From: an uncultured Spirochaetales bacterium
GTDB lineage: Bacteria; Spirochaetota; Spirochaetia; DTKZ01
Length of the DNA stretch: 55,114 nt
Direction of reading: 5' to 3'
Assembly (NCBI GenBank): GCA_937991975.1
Contig: CALKLC010000123.1
Coordinates: 1-55,114, forward strand
In this document: positions 47,703-55,114 of the stretch, piece after piece
How the letters are laid out: every line of letters begins with the position of its first letter
Position numbering within the stretch: position 1 is the stretch's first letter
Translations under genes and position numbers: made by a program
Notes under the pieces: generated by a model
What the model saw: the letters and a program-made list of their open reading frames with translations, nothing else
Told to the model about the DNA's origin: nothing
Databases searched by the model: none

Positions 47703-48389
47703 GTGAAGGTAAATAACAAATTCTTATTCATATTGTTTCTAATTGGACAGATACGTTTTATCGCTTCAGGGCAGGAAATTCTCACGGCAGAAAACTTTTT
47801 TGACCGTGTATCTGCTACCTATGGAGATGTAAAGGATTACATTGCCCAGATAAGTATCACTGCAGAAAAAGAGGTAATGGAAGGTACTCTCTTCTACAAG
47901 ATACCCAACCTGTTGCGGATCGACTTCTCCAATCCCGAGGAACAGGTTCTTGTTACGGATGGAAGGAAACTGACCCTCTATATTCCTCAGTATCGGGTAG
48001 TAATGTCTCAAACATTGAAACGACGGTCATCCGCGGCCATTGCATCTATGGCTAGCCGTCAAGGTTTACTCTTGTTGAAGAGGAACTACAGTATTGCGTA
48101 TCTAAATACCCCTGCCCCTGTACCGTTAGAAGAAAAATCCAAAGAGATGGTAACCAAGCTGAAACTATCCTGGAAGTCCAGCGATGAGGGATTCAGGGAG
48201 TTGATTCTTTCCGTGAATTCCGAAGGTCTTATCCGACGAATCGAAGGGATCACTGTGGGGTACCAGAGGATCGTGTTCGATTTCAAGAATATACGGGTAA
48301 ACCAGAACATTCCTGAGAGTCGTTTCAGGTACGATCCGCCGGCCTCTGCCAATGTAATAGAAAACTTTCTCTTCGATCCGGAAAGTTGA
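47703..48389 (+). CDS. LolA-like outer-membrane lipoprotein carrier protein
   Basis: 228 residues from GTG 47703. A signal peptide (about 5-23, ending 'RFIASGQE') precedes a LolA/LolB-type half-barrel: 'FFDRVSATYGDVKDYIAQISIT', 'GTLFYKIPNLLRIDFSNPEEQVLVTDGRKLTLYIPQYR' and a late 'GLIRRIEGITVGYQRIVFDFKNI'. These carry lipoproteins through the periplasm from LolCDE, not seen here. No ideal Shine-Dalgarno. It precedes the rodZ-like gene by 19 bases in the same direction. Alternatively a sigma-regulator of the RseB/MucB fold, which shares the barrel. Confidence 0.75.
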   Translation: MKVNNKFLFILFLIGQIRFIASGQEILTAENFFDRVSATYGDVKDYIAQISITAEKEVMEGTLFYKIPNLLRIDFSNPEEQVLVTDGRKLTLYIPQYRVVMSQTLKRRSSAAIASMASRQGLLLLKRNYSIAYLNTPAPVPLEEKSKEMVTKLKLSWKSSDEGFRELILSVNSEGLIRRIEGITVGYQRIVFDFKNIRVNQNIPESRFRYDPPASANVIENFLFDPES

Positions 48390-48408
48390 AGCAGGAAGGA
48401 ACAAACCG

Positions 48409-49497
48409 ATGGAGTCTGTAGGAGAGAAGCTTAGGAAAGCCCGAGAGGCAAAGAACGTATCCCTGGACCAGGTTTCGAGGGAGACGAACATTTCCAAACG
48501 GTATCTACAAGCTCTGGAAGAGGAGGATGCATCCCAGTTCCCGGGTGATACCTATGCGATGGGTTTCCTCCGTAACTATGCCGAATACCTGGGGTTGAAT
48601 GCCAGCGAATTGATCACTCTCTATAAAAATATGCGGTTGCAGGAACAGCCGGTTCCCATCGAAGCCCTTCTGGAAAAGAAACGATCCATCAATCCCACCC
48701 TTCTCGTTGGAGGTGTGCTGTTAATCGTGATTGCCGTGGGGGTATTCTTTTTTCTCCGCCCCACAGAAGGGAAAAAGGAAAAACAGGAAGTTGCCTCCCG
48801 GTCACCCACAAAAGTCGAATACCGAGAAGCTCCTCTCGAGCAACCTTTTATCGAGGGGGATGAAATCCTCTTCCCCGCCGAGATCGGTTCCGTACGGGTG
48901 GTAAAGGTGGGTGCTACCGTGGAACTGGCGGGTAATTTTGGCCGCCTGGTAATGAAGCAGGGGCAGGAATCCCTTCTGGATTTACCCGGCTCAAAACAGC
49001 TGGTCAAGGTAATATGCCGGGCTCTGCAACGAGAGGGGAAAACTTCCAAAGCTTTCCTGAAGTTCGAGATGGTTCAAAGAACGGGAGGGCCCGTTCCTTC
49101 CGAAGGTAGTAAAGTGGGGGTCGAAGTGTCTGGGTCGGCAGTCCCTGTGGGGAGTACTACTGAATCAGCTCGCGCGCAACGATCCCGGGTGATTCTCGAA
49201 TCTCCCCATAGTGCTCCTTTTACCCTGGAAATCGAATTTACCGGGTACTGTTTCTTCCGGTACCGAGCGGACAATGGAGAACGGGAAGAAAAGTACTTCC
49301 GCAAAGGTGAAACATTCAAGATGGATATCCAGAAAGAAATATTTTTAGGATTTTCCAACGCCGGCGCTCTCCGGGGAAGGATTCAGGGTAAGGAGATAGA
49401 GTTTGGTAGACCGGGCCAGGTAGGGGTGGGTATCCTCAAATGGGTGGAAAATCACGGAGCAGGCTCTTACCGTCTTGAGTTCGTTCCCCTATACTGA
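48409..49497 (+). CDS. rodZ: RodZ-like helix-turn-helix membrane protein
   Basis: 362 residues. A helix-turn-helix (about 1-75) begins 'GEKLRKAREAKNVSLDQVSR' and includes 'GFLRNYAEYLGLN'. A membrane segment follows near 98-118 ('LLVGGVLLIVIAVGVFFFL'), then a polar stretch and a beta-rich C-terminal part (DUF4115-like, about 270-355: 'YFRKGETFKMDIQKEIFLGF', 'NAGALRGRIQGKEIEFG'). RodZ links MreB to the cell envelope and sets cell width. The C-terminal part appears duplicated or extended relative to E. coli. It ends inside rimO by 23 bases. Confidence 0.85.
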   Translation: MESVGEKLRKAREAKNVSLDQVSRETNISKRYLQALEEEDASQFPGDTYAMGFLRNYAEYLGLNASELITLYKNMRLQEQPVPIEALLEKKRSINPTLLVGGVLLIVIAVGVFFFLRPTEGKKEKQEVASRSPTKVEYREAPLEQPFIEGDEILFPAEIGSVRVVKVGATVELAGNFGRLVMKQGQESLLDLPGSKQLVKVICRALQREGKTSKAFLKFEMVQRTGGPVPSEGSKVGVEVSGSAVPVGSTTESARAQRSRVILESPHSAPFTLEIEFTGYCFFRYRADNGEREEKYFRKGETFKMDIQKEIFLGFSNAGALRGRIQGKEIEFGRPGQVGVGILKWVENHGAGSYRLEFVPLY

Positions 49498-50866
49498 ACA
49501 GCATACTGTGGGAACTGGAATCCAGAAAAAGAAGTTCTATATTGAAAATCTCGGTTGCGCGAAGAACCTCGTGGATGGGGAATCTCTCGCGGGGATGCTC
49601 CTACAGGAAGGTTGGGAAGCTGTCGAAGATCCTGAAGCTGCAGACTATCTTCTCGTGAATACCTGTGGATTCATCGGGCCTGCAAAGGAAGAGTCTATCA
49701 ATGTCACTCTAGAGTTCCGCGAGCGATATCCTTCTAAAAAGATCCTCCTTACCGGATGTCTGTCCCAACGATACGGGAAAGAGTTGTTTCACCATCTTCC
49801 GGAAGTAGATGGGGTATTCGGGAATCGGGATCTAACGAAAATCGTGGAAATCGTCCAGCAAATGGAAGAAGGGAAAAAGGCTCTTCTGATTCCCGAAGGG
49901 TATGGATCCCACCCGGTTCGTCCTCTCCGGCCCGCTACTCCGGGTTCCACCTATATCAAGATCGCAGAGGGGTGCCGGAATCGCTGTTCCTACTGTGCCA
50001 TTCCCCTTATCCGGGGAGATCTCCGGAGCCGTCATGAGTCGGAGGTCGTGGAGGAGATTCGCACCTTTTTACAGGTTGGGATTCGGGAGTTCAACCTCAT
50101 TGCCCAGGATTTGGGCTCCTACGGCCGCGATAAAGGAAAAGAGGAGGGACTTGTTGCTCTCCTGCGCCGGATTCAGGAGCTTCCAGGCAATTTCTGGATC
50201 CGTCTTCTCTATATCCATCCGGAACATTTTCCACTTGCTCTACTGGACATCTGTAAGGAGGATCGTCGGATCCTTCCTTATTTCGATCTACCTTTTCAGC
50301 ACGCTTCCACAAGGATCCTCGAGGCGATGGGGCGAAGCAAGAGGAGCAAAGAAAACCTCGAGCTGATAGATACGATCCGATCCACCCTGCCCGATGCAGT
50401 TCTACGCTCCACCCTTCTCGTGGGTTTCCCCGGGGAAACAGAGGAAGATTTCGAGGAACTCCTTAAATTTCAAGCTTCTGCAGCCTTCGATTGGTTAGGG
50501 GTATTCACGTATTCACGTGAAGAAGGTACCCGGGCAGAGGAGATGGATCGAAAGAGAGCCCTCCATGTAAAACGATCCGTGGCTCTTTCTCGAAAGAGGA
50601 GGATCGAGGAGGCTCAGATGAATATCACTGGCCAGAAGCTGGATCGGTTCGTGGGAAGGCAATTGGAGGTTCTGGTGGAAGAAAGGGTGGCAGGGGAAAG
50701 TCTCGCCCTCGGCAGAGGGTACCTCCATGCCCCGGAGGTGGATGGTCTTTTGGTGATCCACGATGCTCTGGCCGAGCCGGGCGAAATCGTTCCTGTGCAG
50801 GTGATCCGGCGGAACGGGATCGATCTGGAAGCTGTTCCTGCATGGAAAGAGGGTCTCCATGGGTAA
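49475..50866 (+). CDS. rimO: Ribosomal protein S12 methylthiotransferase RimO
   Basis: 463 residues if started at TTG 49475; GTG 49508 is an alternative and neither has a convincing ribosome-binding site. The N-terminal UPF0004 domain has 'ENLGCAKNLVDGESL', 'LVNTCGFIGPAKEESI' and 'LLTGCLSQRYGKEL', the three cluster-binding cysteines. The radical-SAM core has 'EGCRNRCSYCAIPLIRG', then 'LIAQDLGSYG', 'LPFQHAS' and a C-terminal TRAM domain (about 390-455). It adds a methylthio group to Asp89 of S12 (E. coli numbering). It overlaps rodZ upstream and the helicase gene downstream (8 bases). Confidence 0.94.
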   Translation: MSSFPYTEQHTVGTGIQKKKFYIENLGCAKNLVDGESLAGMLLQEGWEAVEDPEAADYLLVNTCGFIGPAKEESINVTLEFRERYPSKKILLTGCLSQRYGKELFHHLPEVDGVFGNRDLTKIVEIVQQMEEGKKALLIPEGYGSHPVRPLRPATPGSTYIKIAEGCRNRCSYCAIPLIRGDLRSRHESEVVEEIRTFLQVGIREFNLIAQDLGSYGRDKGKEEGLVALLRRIQELPGNFWIRLLYIHPEHFPLALLDICKEDRRILPYFDLPFQHASTRILEAMGRSKRSKENLELIDTIRSTLPDAVLRSTLLVGFPGETEEDFEELLKFQASAAFDWLGVFTYSREEGTRAEEMDRKRALHVKRSVALSRKRRIEEAQMNITGQKLDRFVGRQLEVLVEERVAGESLALGRGYLHAPEVDGLLVIHDALAEPGEIVPVQVIRRNGIDLEAVPAWKEGLHG

Positions 50867-52967
50867 GGATGACCTTTGGTACCTGGCCGGGCTAAACCCC
50901 CCGCAACGGGAGGCGGTCCTGCACAGGGGTGAGCCTCTTTTGATCCTGGCAGGGGCAGGATCGGGGAAAACCCGGGTGATCACGGTAAAAATTGCACACC
51001 TTATTTTGCGTGAAGGGGTGAACCCTCGATCCATCCTGGCAGTGACCTTCACGAACAAAGCTGCGCAGGAAATGAAGGAACGAGCGATTCAGATCTGTCC
51101 CCAGGCAGGGGATGTGCTGATCAGAACCTTCCATTCCTTCTGTGCCTGGTTTCTCCGACGGAACGCGGCGCTGGCAGGGTTGGACCCCCACTTTTCCATC
51201 TATGATGAAGAAGATTCCCTCGCTCTTCTCCAGTCCCTCTACCCTGATAAGGGAAAAAAGTACCTCTCTTCTTTTGCCTTTGCTATAGGAAGAGCGAAGG
51301 ACTATGGGTTATCCCCGGAAGACCCCCTGGATCGAATTTCCCTTCATCCCGAGTTCGAGGAAATGTTCAGGAGGTACTCGGAGCGTCTCCGGCAGATAGG
51401 AAGTTTGGATTTTGGGGATCTCATTCTACGGAGCCTCGAGGTTCTCCGGCAATTCCCCGAAGTAAAAAAGCGTACGCAGGACCGGTTTCGGGTACTTCTG
51501 GTGGATGAGTACCAGGATTCTAACGTAGCCCAGCATCAGTTGTTGAAGGAGCTATATTCACCCCAAACGTACATCTGTGTGGTAGGGGATGATGATCAAT
51601 CCATCTACCGGTTTCGAGGGGCAGAGGTAGGGAACCTGTTGACCTTTGCCGATGAGTTCCCGGGTACACGGATCATCCGGTTGGAACAGAACTATCGATC
51701 TACTGAAAAGATCCTTCAGGCAGCTTCCGCAGTGGTCAGAAACAATCGGGGGAGGCTGGGGAAAACCCTGTGGACGGATCGGAAAGGAGGGAAAGAACCC
51801 CTGATCTTTTCCTGTATGGATCAGGATGAGGAGGCCAGAATCTGTGTAGATTTGATCCGGAAGAATCCAGGCCTGGAAACCGCTATCCTCTACCGGATCA
51901 ATGCCCAGAGTCGTGTGTTCGAGACTTTGCTCCTCCGTGAAGGGATCCCGTACCGCCTTATAGGAACAGTCCGGTTCTATGAGCGGGAGGAAGTGAAGGA
52001 TGCCCTTGCGTTCCTGCGGTTCCTTTTAAACCCGAAAGATGAAGTCTCCTTTCGCCGGATCGTGAATAAGCCCAGCCGTGGCATAGGTGCGGCTACTGTA
52101 GAAGGGATTCTATCCCATCGGGAAGCGGTGACCGAAGGACTCCTCCAGGCAATGGAAGTAGAAGCTTCCTCGCGGAGAGGAAAAGCCCTGGAAAACCTGC
52201 AAGGCTTCCTTTCCCTCTGCCATCGTCTTCAGGAAGAACTGGAAGCTCTCGAACTTTCCCGGTTCGTGGAGCTATTGATCCGAGAGTCGGGCCTGGAGGA
52301 GTACCATCGGGCACAGGATCAGATCGCAGGTTCCCACAAGATGCGAAACCTGGAAGAACTGGTCAATGCGGCTGAGAGGTATCCCCGAGGGCGGGGTGGG
52401 CTGGCGCAGTTCCTCGAGGAGATCGAACTGGACGCGGCGAGGGTTGCTGCTGAAGAATCCAGCCATGAAAGGCCGTTGGTGACCCTCATTACCATGCACA
52501 ACACGAAGGGGCTCGAGTTCGATCGAGTGATCGTGACAGGGATGGAAGAAGGGCTTTTCCCCCGAGGGGGAGATGAGGGGGAGGAGGATCTAGAGGAGGA
52601 ACGGAGGCTATTCTACGTGGCTATAACCCGGGCTAAGGAGGAGTTGTACTTTACCTACTGCAGAACCCGGAGGCTCCAAGGACGCATTCAGGAGGTTAAA
52701 CCCAGTAGATTCCTCAAAGAGTTACCCTCCTCTGTGTGGGAGCAGTCCAAACCTTTCCTGGATCGGGCTTCCTCTGGTTCGGTTGGGGGTAATGGGTTTG
52801 AGCCAGGCACCCTCGTGTACCATGAGGACTATGGACAGGGGATGGTGATTCGGCAGTGGGTACAGGATGGGATCCTGGTTGTACAGGTGATGTTCGAGAA
52901 TGGCAGGGTAGCGCAGTTCATCCCGCGGTACGAAAGACGGTTGGAAAAGGTTACAAGAGATGGATGA
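50859..52967 (+). CDS. pcrA: UvrD/PcrA/Rep-type superfamily-1 DNA helicase
   Basis: 702 residues. All SF1A motifs are visible: Q motif 'LNPPQREAV', motif I 'AGAGSGKTRVI', Ia 'LAVTFTNKAAQEM', II 'LLVDEYQDSN', III 'VGDDDQSIYRFRGA', IV 'LEQNYRST', V 'ITMHNTKGLEFDRVI' and VI 'VAITRAKEELYFT'. The C-terminal tail (about 640-700) has a PcrA-like 'GTLVYHEDYGQGMVIR' beta unit that can bind RNA polymerase. It unwinds DNA 3' to 5' in repair and replication restart. ATG 50859 overlaps rimO; the end overlaps the next gene by eight bases. pcrA versus rep is not decided. Confidence 0.92.
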   Translation: MGKDDLWYLAGLNPPQREAVLHRGEPLLILAGAGSGKTRVITVKIAHLILREGVNPRSILAVTFTNKAAQEMKERAIQICPQAGDVLIRTFHSFCAWFLRRNAALAGLDPHFSIYDEEDSLALLQSLYPDKGKKYLSSFAFAIGRAKDYGLSPEDPLDRISLHPEFEEMFRRYSERLRQIGSLDFGDLILRSLEVLRQFPEVKKRTQDRFRVLLVDEYQDSNVAQHQLLKELYSPQTYICVVGDDDQSIYRFRGAEVGNLLTFADEFPGTRIIRLEQNYRSTEKILQAASAVVRNNRGRLGKTLWTDRKGGKEPLIFSCMDQDEEARICVDLIRKNPGLETAILYRINAQSRVFETLLLREGIPYRLIGTVRFYEREEVKDALAFLRFLLNPKDEVSFRRIVNKPSRGIGAATVEGILSHREAVTEGLLQAMEVEASSRRGKALENLQGFLSLCHRLQEELEALELSRFVELLIRESGLEEYHRAQDQIAGSHKMRNLEELVNAAERYPRGRGGLAQFLEEIELDAARVAAEESSHERPLVTLITMHNTKGLEFDRVIVTGMEEGLFPRGGDEGEEDLEEERRLFYVAITRAKEELYFTYCRTRRLQGRIQEVKPSRFLKELPSSVWEQSKPFLDRASSGSVGGNGFEPGTLVYHEDYGQGMVIRQWVQDGILVVQVMFENGRVAQFIPRYERRLEKVTRDG

Positions 52968-53940
52968 TCCGAAGAGGATGGGTGATATAAAAGGGATCCA
53001 TACCTTTCTTCCGGAGGTGAACCGAGCCAGAGACTGCCGGTTGTACGATCGAAAGGGGAACCGGTACCTGGACCTCTGGCGGAATGGGGGGCGGGCCCTC
53101 CTGGGGCATCGGCCGGACAGGGTGTATAAAGAACTAAAGAACGTTTTGCAGAAAGGGATAGTAGCCGAGTACCCTTCTGTCTATACGTCTCGACTGAAAA
53201 AAGCGCTTCGAGCCCTGATCCCGGGGAGCTGGGAAATCCGGATCTTTGCATCCCGGGACCGGGCGCTATCGGTAGCGAAGGGATTGCTCTACCGAAATGG
53301 GGAAGGAGCCCCCCTGCAGACTGGAGATCAGCTGAAGGATCAGCTGAGGGATCAAGGAAAGGATATAGAGTGTATAAACTCACATCACGGGCCATCCAGC
53401 ACCGCTACACCCCCTATCCCACAGAGCAAAGAGCAGAACTTCCTGGTTGTGGAACCCTTCCTCTACACCATGCAAAAGTTGGTTGATCAGGAGTATGATA
53501 GAGGGGTGTTCTATCGGCCTTTCCTCTCTTTTCCCTATTCCCGGTTCCCGGTGGTGGTTCCTGTGTTGCCTTTTCCAGGAGCCTTTGCTCCCCAGCCTCT
53601 TTTGATCGGAGAACCCTTTTCCAGGGAAGAGCTTCCCCCAGACGATCCTGTATCCCCGGTTCTATCAGCTGCCCTTGCCTGCACGGTCTGGCACCTCATC
53701 CGAGCTTACACTTCGACAGTGCCGAAGTGGGAAGACTGGGAGTTGCCTGGGTGGAATCGAATTACCTGCTATGGGGTCCCTCAGTTCGATCTTTCCCGGT
53801 ACAATCGAGTGTTTGTTTCATTCCTTGAACGCAAGATCCTCATTCCGCCGACACCGGAGGATCCCTTGATTCTACCGATGGAATGGTCCAAAGGGGAAAA
53901 AGCCCTGGTGGAACGTACAGCGAAGGAGCTTTTTGGGTAA
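52960..53940 (+). CDS. Aminotransferase-class-III-like protein, degenerate
   Basis: 326 residues. Only the N-terminus resembles a known family: 'RLYDRKGNRYLDLWRNGGRA' then 'LLGHRPDRVYKELKNVL' matches the opening of class-III PLP aminotransferases such as glutamate-1-semialdehyde aminomutase. After that the length is about 100 residues short, no PLP-binding lysine segment or 'DEV' motif appears, and 'QLKDQLRDQGKDIE' looks like low-complexity filler. It may be a spirochaete-specific protein of unknown role built on an old aminotransferase. It begins inside the helicase gene (8-base overlap) and is followed by a small membrane protein, so it is likely expressed. Confidence 0.55.
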   Translation: MDDPKRMGDIKGIHTFLPEVNRARDCRLYDRKGNRYLDLWRNGGRALLGHRPDRVYKELKNVLQKGIVAEYPSVYTSRLKKALRALIPGSWEIRIFASRDRALSVAKGLLYRNGEGAPLQTGDQLKDQLRDQGKDIECINSHHGPSSTATPPIPQSKEQNFLVVEPFLYTMQKLVDQEYDRGVFYRPFLSFPYSRFPVVVPVLPFPGAFAPQPLLIGEPFSREELPPDDPVSPVLSAALACTVWHLIRAYTSTVPKWEDWELPGWNRITCYGVPQFDLSRYNRVFVSFLERKILIPPTPEDPLILPMEWSKGEKALVERTAKELFG

Positions 53941-53950
53941 GGAAGGTAGT

Positions 53951-54256
53951 ATGGAAATGGATAAGGTAGTTCTCTTGCTGAGTCGGATCATCATTGGGGG
54001 AGGCGCCACCTTCTGTGCCATTCTTCTTTGGTCGAAGACGAGGGATACAGGGTGGGTGCTTGTGGGGCTGGGTGTCTTCGCCGGATACGCGGAGATTCTC
54101 TACACTACGTTGAAAAGTTTCGGGGTGATTCCTTCTTCTTTATGGGTGGTGAATAATATCTCTATCGTAGAATTGATACTGGTGAATCTACCCTTCATTC
54201 TCATTATGATCGGCTTCATTGTTACGATCACTCGCAGATCCCCTCGCCAGGGATAG
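53951..54256 (+). CDS. Small membrane protein, three hydrophobic segments
   Basis: 101 residues from ATG 53951, five bases after AAGGAAG; the track's 53933 start overlaps the upstream stop. Hydrophobic segments are at about 6-27, 33-52 and 75-96. Apart from 'GWVLVGLGVFAGYAEILYTTL' no motif is recognised. The 3' 69 bases are antisense to the end of the ferredoxin gene. Confidence 0.6.
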   Translation: MEMDKVVLLLSRIIIGGGATFCAILLWSKTRDTGWVLVGLGVFAGYAEILYTTLKSFGVIPSSLWVVNNISIVELILVNLPFILIMIGFIVTITRRSPRQG

Positions 54257-54451
54257 TACTTCGTCCTCTTCGAAGAGAATCGATCTGGAAGGGCAATCTT
54301 CGGCGATCTGAGCCACGAGAGGCTCTTCCTGCGGAGTAAGAGTTCTGCGACGAACCTGAGCGTGAAAAGCCCCCATCACAAATAACTGAGGTAAGGTCTC
54401 TGCACAGAGCCCGCACCCCACACATCTGGAAGTATCGATCTTAACTTTCAT
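54188..54451 (-). CDS. Single-cluster [4Fe-4S]-type ferredoxin
   Basis: 87 residues. 'CVGCGLC' (about 10-16) and 'EDCPSRSI' (about 52-59) give four cysteines for a single [4Fe-4S] cluster. This is the small ferredoxin type that carries electrons at low potential. Typical relatives end near residue 65; this one has an extra 'LARGSASDRNNEADHNENEG' tail that is encoded opposite the membrane-protein gene. It could serve IorAB, far away at 33-35 kb; that is speculation. ATG 54451 has only a weak AAAGAA. Confidence 0.85.
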   Translation of the reverse strand: MKVKIDTSRCVGCGLCAETLPQLFVMGAFHAQVRRRTLTPQEEPLVAQIAEDCPSRSILFEEDEVLSLARGSASDRNNEADHNENEG

Positions 54452-54602
54452 ACGATTCTTTAGATTAAAAGTACTTATGATACGATGAAAAAGCCAATTA
54501 TAACTGTAGGGTTTAGGGAATTTTTAGGCTGATACAGGTTTTTTAAAAGCTAAGGTTTACTGATACTCAGAATCCGGTTTCCCCCTTCAAGTTAATTAAG
54601 GC

Positions 54603-55114
54603 CTACTGAAAAACGATTTGGGAGGTAAAAAATAAGCGTTTAGTGATAGAGAGAACAAAAGACAAAAAAGCCCAGTAGGCTTTTCCCAGGTTATGGGCAA
54701 TAGCCGCCATGCATATCCAGGTAATCGCGGTGGATACCAGGCGAGCCCGAATCTCATCCCAGCTGTACCGACGCTTCAGTTCGCCCAATCCTCCCTCCAC
54801 CTCGACTCGCTCCCGTTCATCCAGAAGGATCTGCTTCTGTACTTCCCGTACCCGATCCGCAGACAGCGGACGTCCGTGCGCAGGACCCGACAACCGAATG
54901 TTCTTTTCGGTACAGAACTTTCGGTTCTCTCGCGTACGGTAGATCTTGTCCGCCTGCAGGTAGGGATTCTCGAAGATCTGTTCTACCGTCTCTTCGTCAC
55001 TCAGCTGCAAGATCTCTTTTATGATTTGCGAATCCAGCGCAATACGGAACGATAGCGCCGGAGCCCCCGTCTCAGAGCCGCTCAACGCCGCTTCGTACAA
55101 CGGCTCAAGCTCCC
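54603..55114 (-). pseudogene. Internally deleted IS5/IS1182-like transposase, partial at window edge
   Basis: The frame is open from the window edge ('...ELEPLYEAALS...') to the stop at 54603. It joins the N-terminal DUF772-type segment 'LSDEETVEQIFENPYLQ' directly to the C-terminal 'ADKIYRTRENRKFC', 'GPAHGRP' and 'ERVEVEGGLGELKRRY' region. In intact relatives a long catalytic DDE core lies between them, so the deletion removed most of the active site while keeping the frame. The end beyond the stop, to about 54590, may include the IS terminal repeat; I cannot confirm it without the other end. The 146 bases from 54457 to 54602 hold no gene. Confidence 0.7.

Noticed and set aside
1-55114. CRISPR array, prophage or integrative element
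   Set aside because: No regularly spaced direct repeats, integrase or phage structural genes were seen; the only mobile remnant is the transposase fragment at the end, and the tRNA-Leu 3' end is not repeated nearby.

Overview
The window looks like a chromosomal segment of a free-living or host-associated spirochaete, probably Treponema/Spirochaetaceae-like. The basis is the gene content: cheR/cheB, an lptC-lptA-lptB run behind pyrG, periplasmic binding proteins with the treponeme-style 'LFAGGAKE' signal-peptide end, an archaeal-type UMP kinase, a lamin-tail-domain lipoprotein, RodZ, and a UVR-motif protein. No rRNA or taxonomic marker was compared, so this is inference. Almost every base is coding, and a gene-by-gene reading leaves about 57 genes, one tRNA and one clear pseudogene.

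Layout. 0.1-9.3 kb is housekeeping: a YmdB-family phosphoesterase with an altered active site, RseC, CheB, CheR, CTP synthase, LptC/A/B, an LTD lipoprotein, thioredoxin and the wreck of an SH3-domain gene. 9.3-36.1 kb is an accessory catabolic region. A long minus-strand cluster (22.9 down to 9.97 kb) encodes a hydantoinase, three amidohydrolases, a VOC protein, an oligopeptide-type ABC importer and a class-IV aminotransferase. An IclR regulator is divergent from it. Next come a TRAP transporter (minus), a LarA-type racemase with an Ldh2-type dehydrogenase (plus), an M20 carbamoylase (minus), and a plus-strand unit of ADP-forming acyl-CoA synthetase, IorA, IorB and a hydantoin racemase. Together these could convert hydantoins or carbamoyl amino acids, and 2-hydroxy acids, to 2-oxo acids, then to acyl-CoA and ATP. 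The substrates are inferred.

36.1-43.7 kb is a complete tryptophan operon, trpE-trpGD-trpCF-trpB-trpA, with two fused genes. It is preceded by a 25-codon leader peptide carrying three consecutive Trp codons, a Trp-codon-containing hairpin, an alternative hairpin and an intrinsic terminator. The leader ORF is absent from the supplied ORF track. 43.7-55.1 kb returns to housekeeping: a cyclophilin-like protein, tRNA-Leu(CAA), a PflX-like radical-SAM protein, UMP kinase, UVR-motif protein, LolA-like protein, RodZ, RimO, a UvrD/PcrA helicase, a decayed aminotransferase-like protein, a small membrane protein, a ferredoxin and an internally deleted transposase at the edge.

Two features cut across the window. 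First, about ten genes lack a Shine-Dalgarno sequence and have a sigma70-like promoter whose -10 box ends only 6-9 bases before the start codon, so their mRNAs should be leaderless; the trp leader peptide is one of them. Second, the accessory region carries shared palindromes: IclR-box-like sites at two promoters, a GTTTCTATAAAT motif at two promoters, and an identical 20-bp palindrome at two gene ends. Coordinates were read by hand; promoter and operator calls are by eye and have no statistics behind them.
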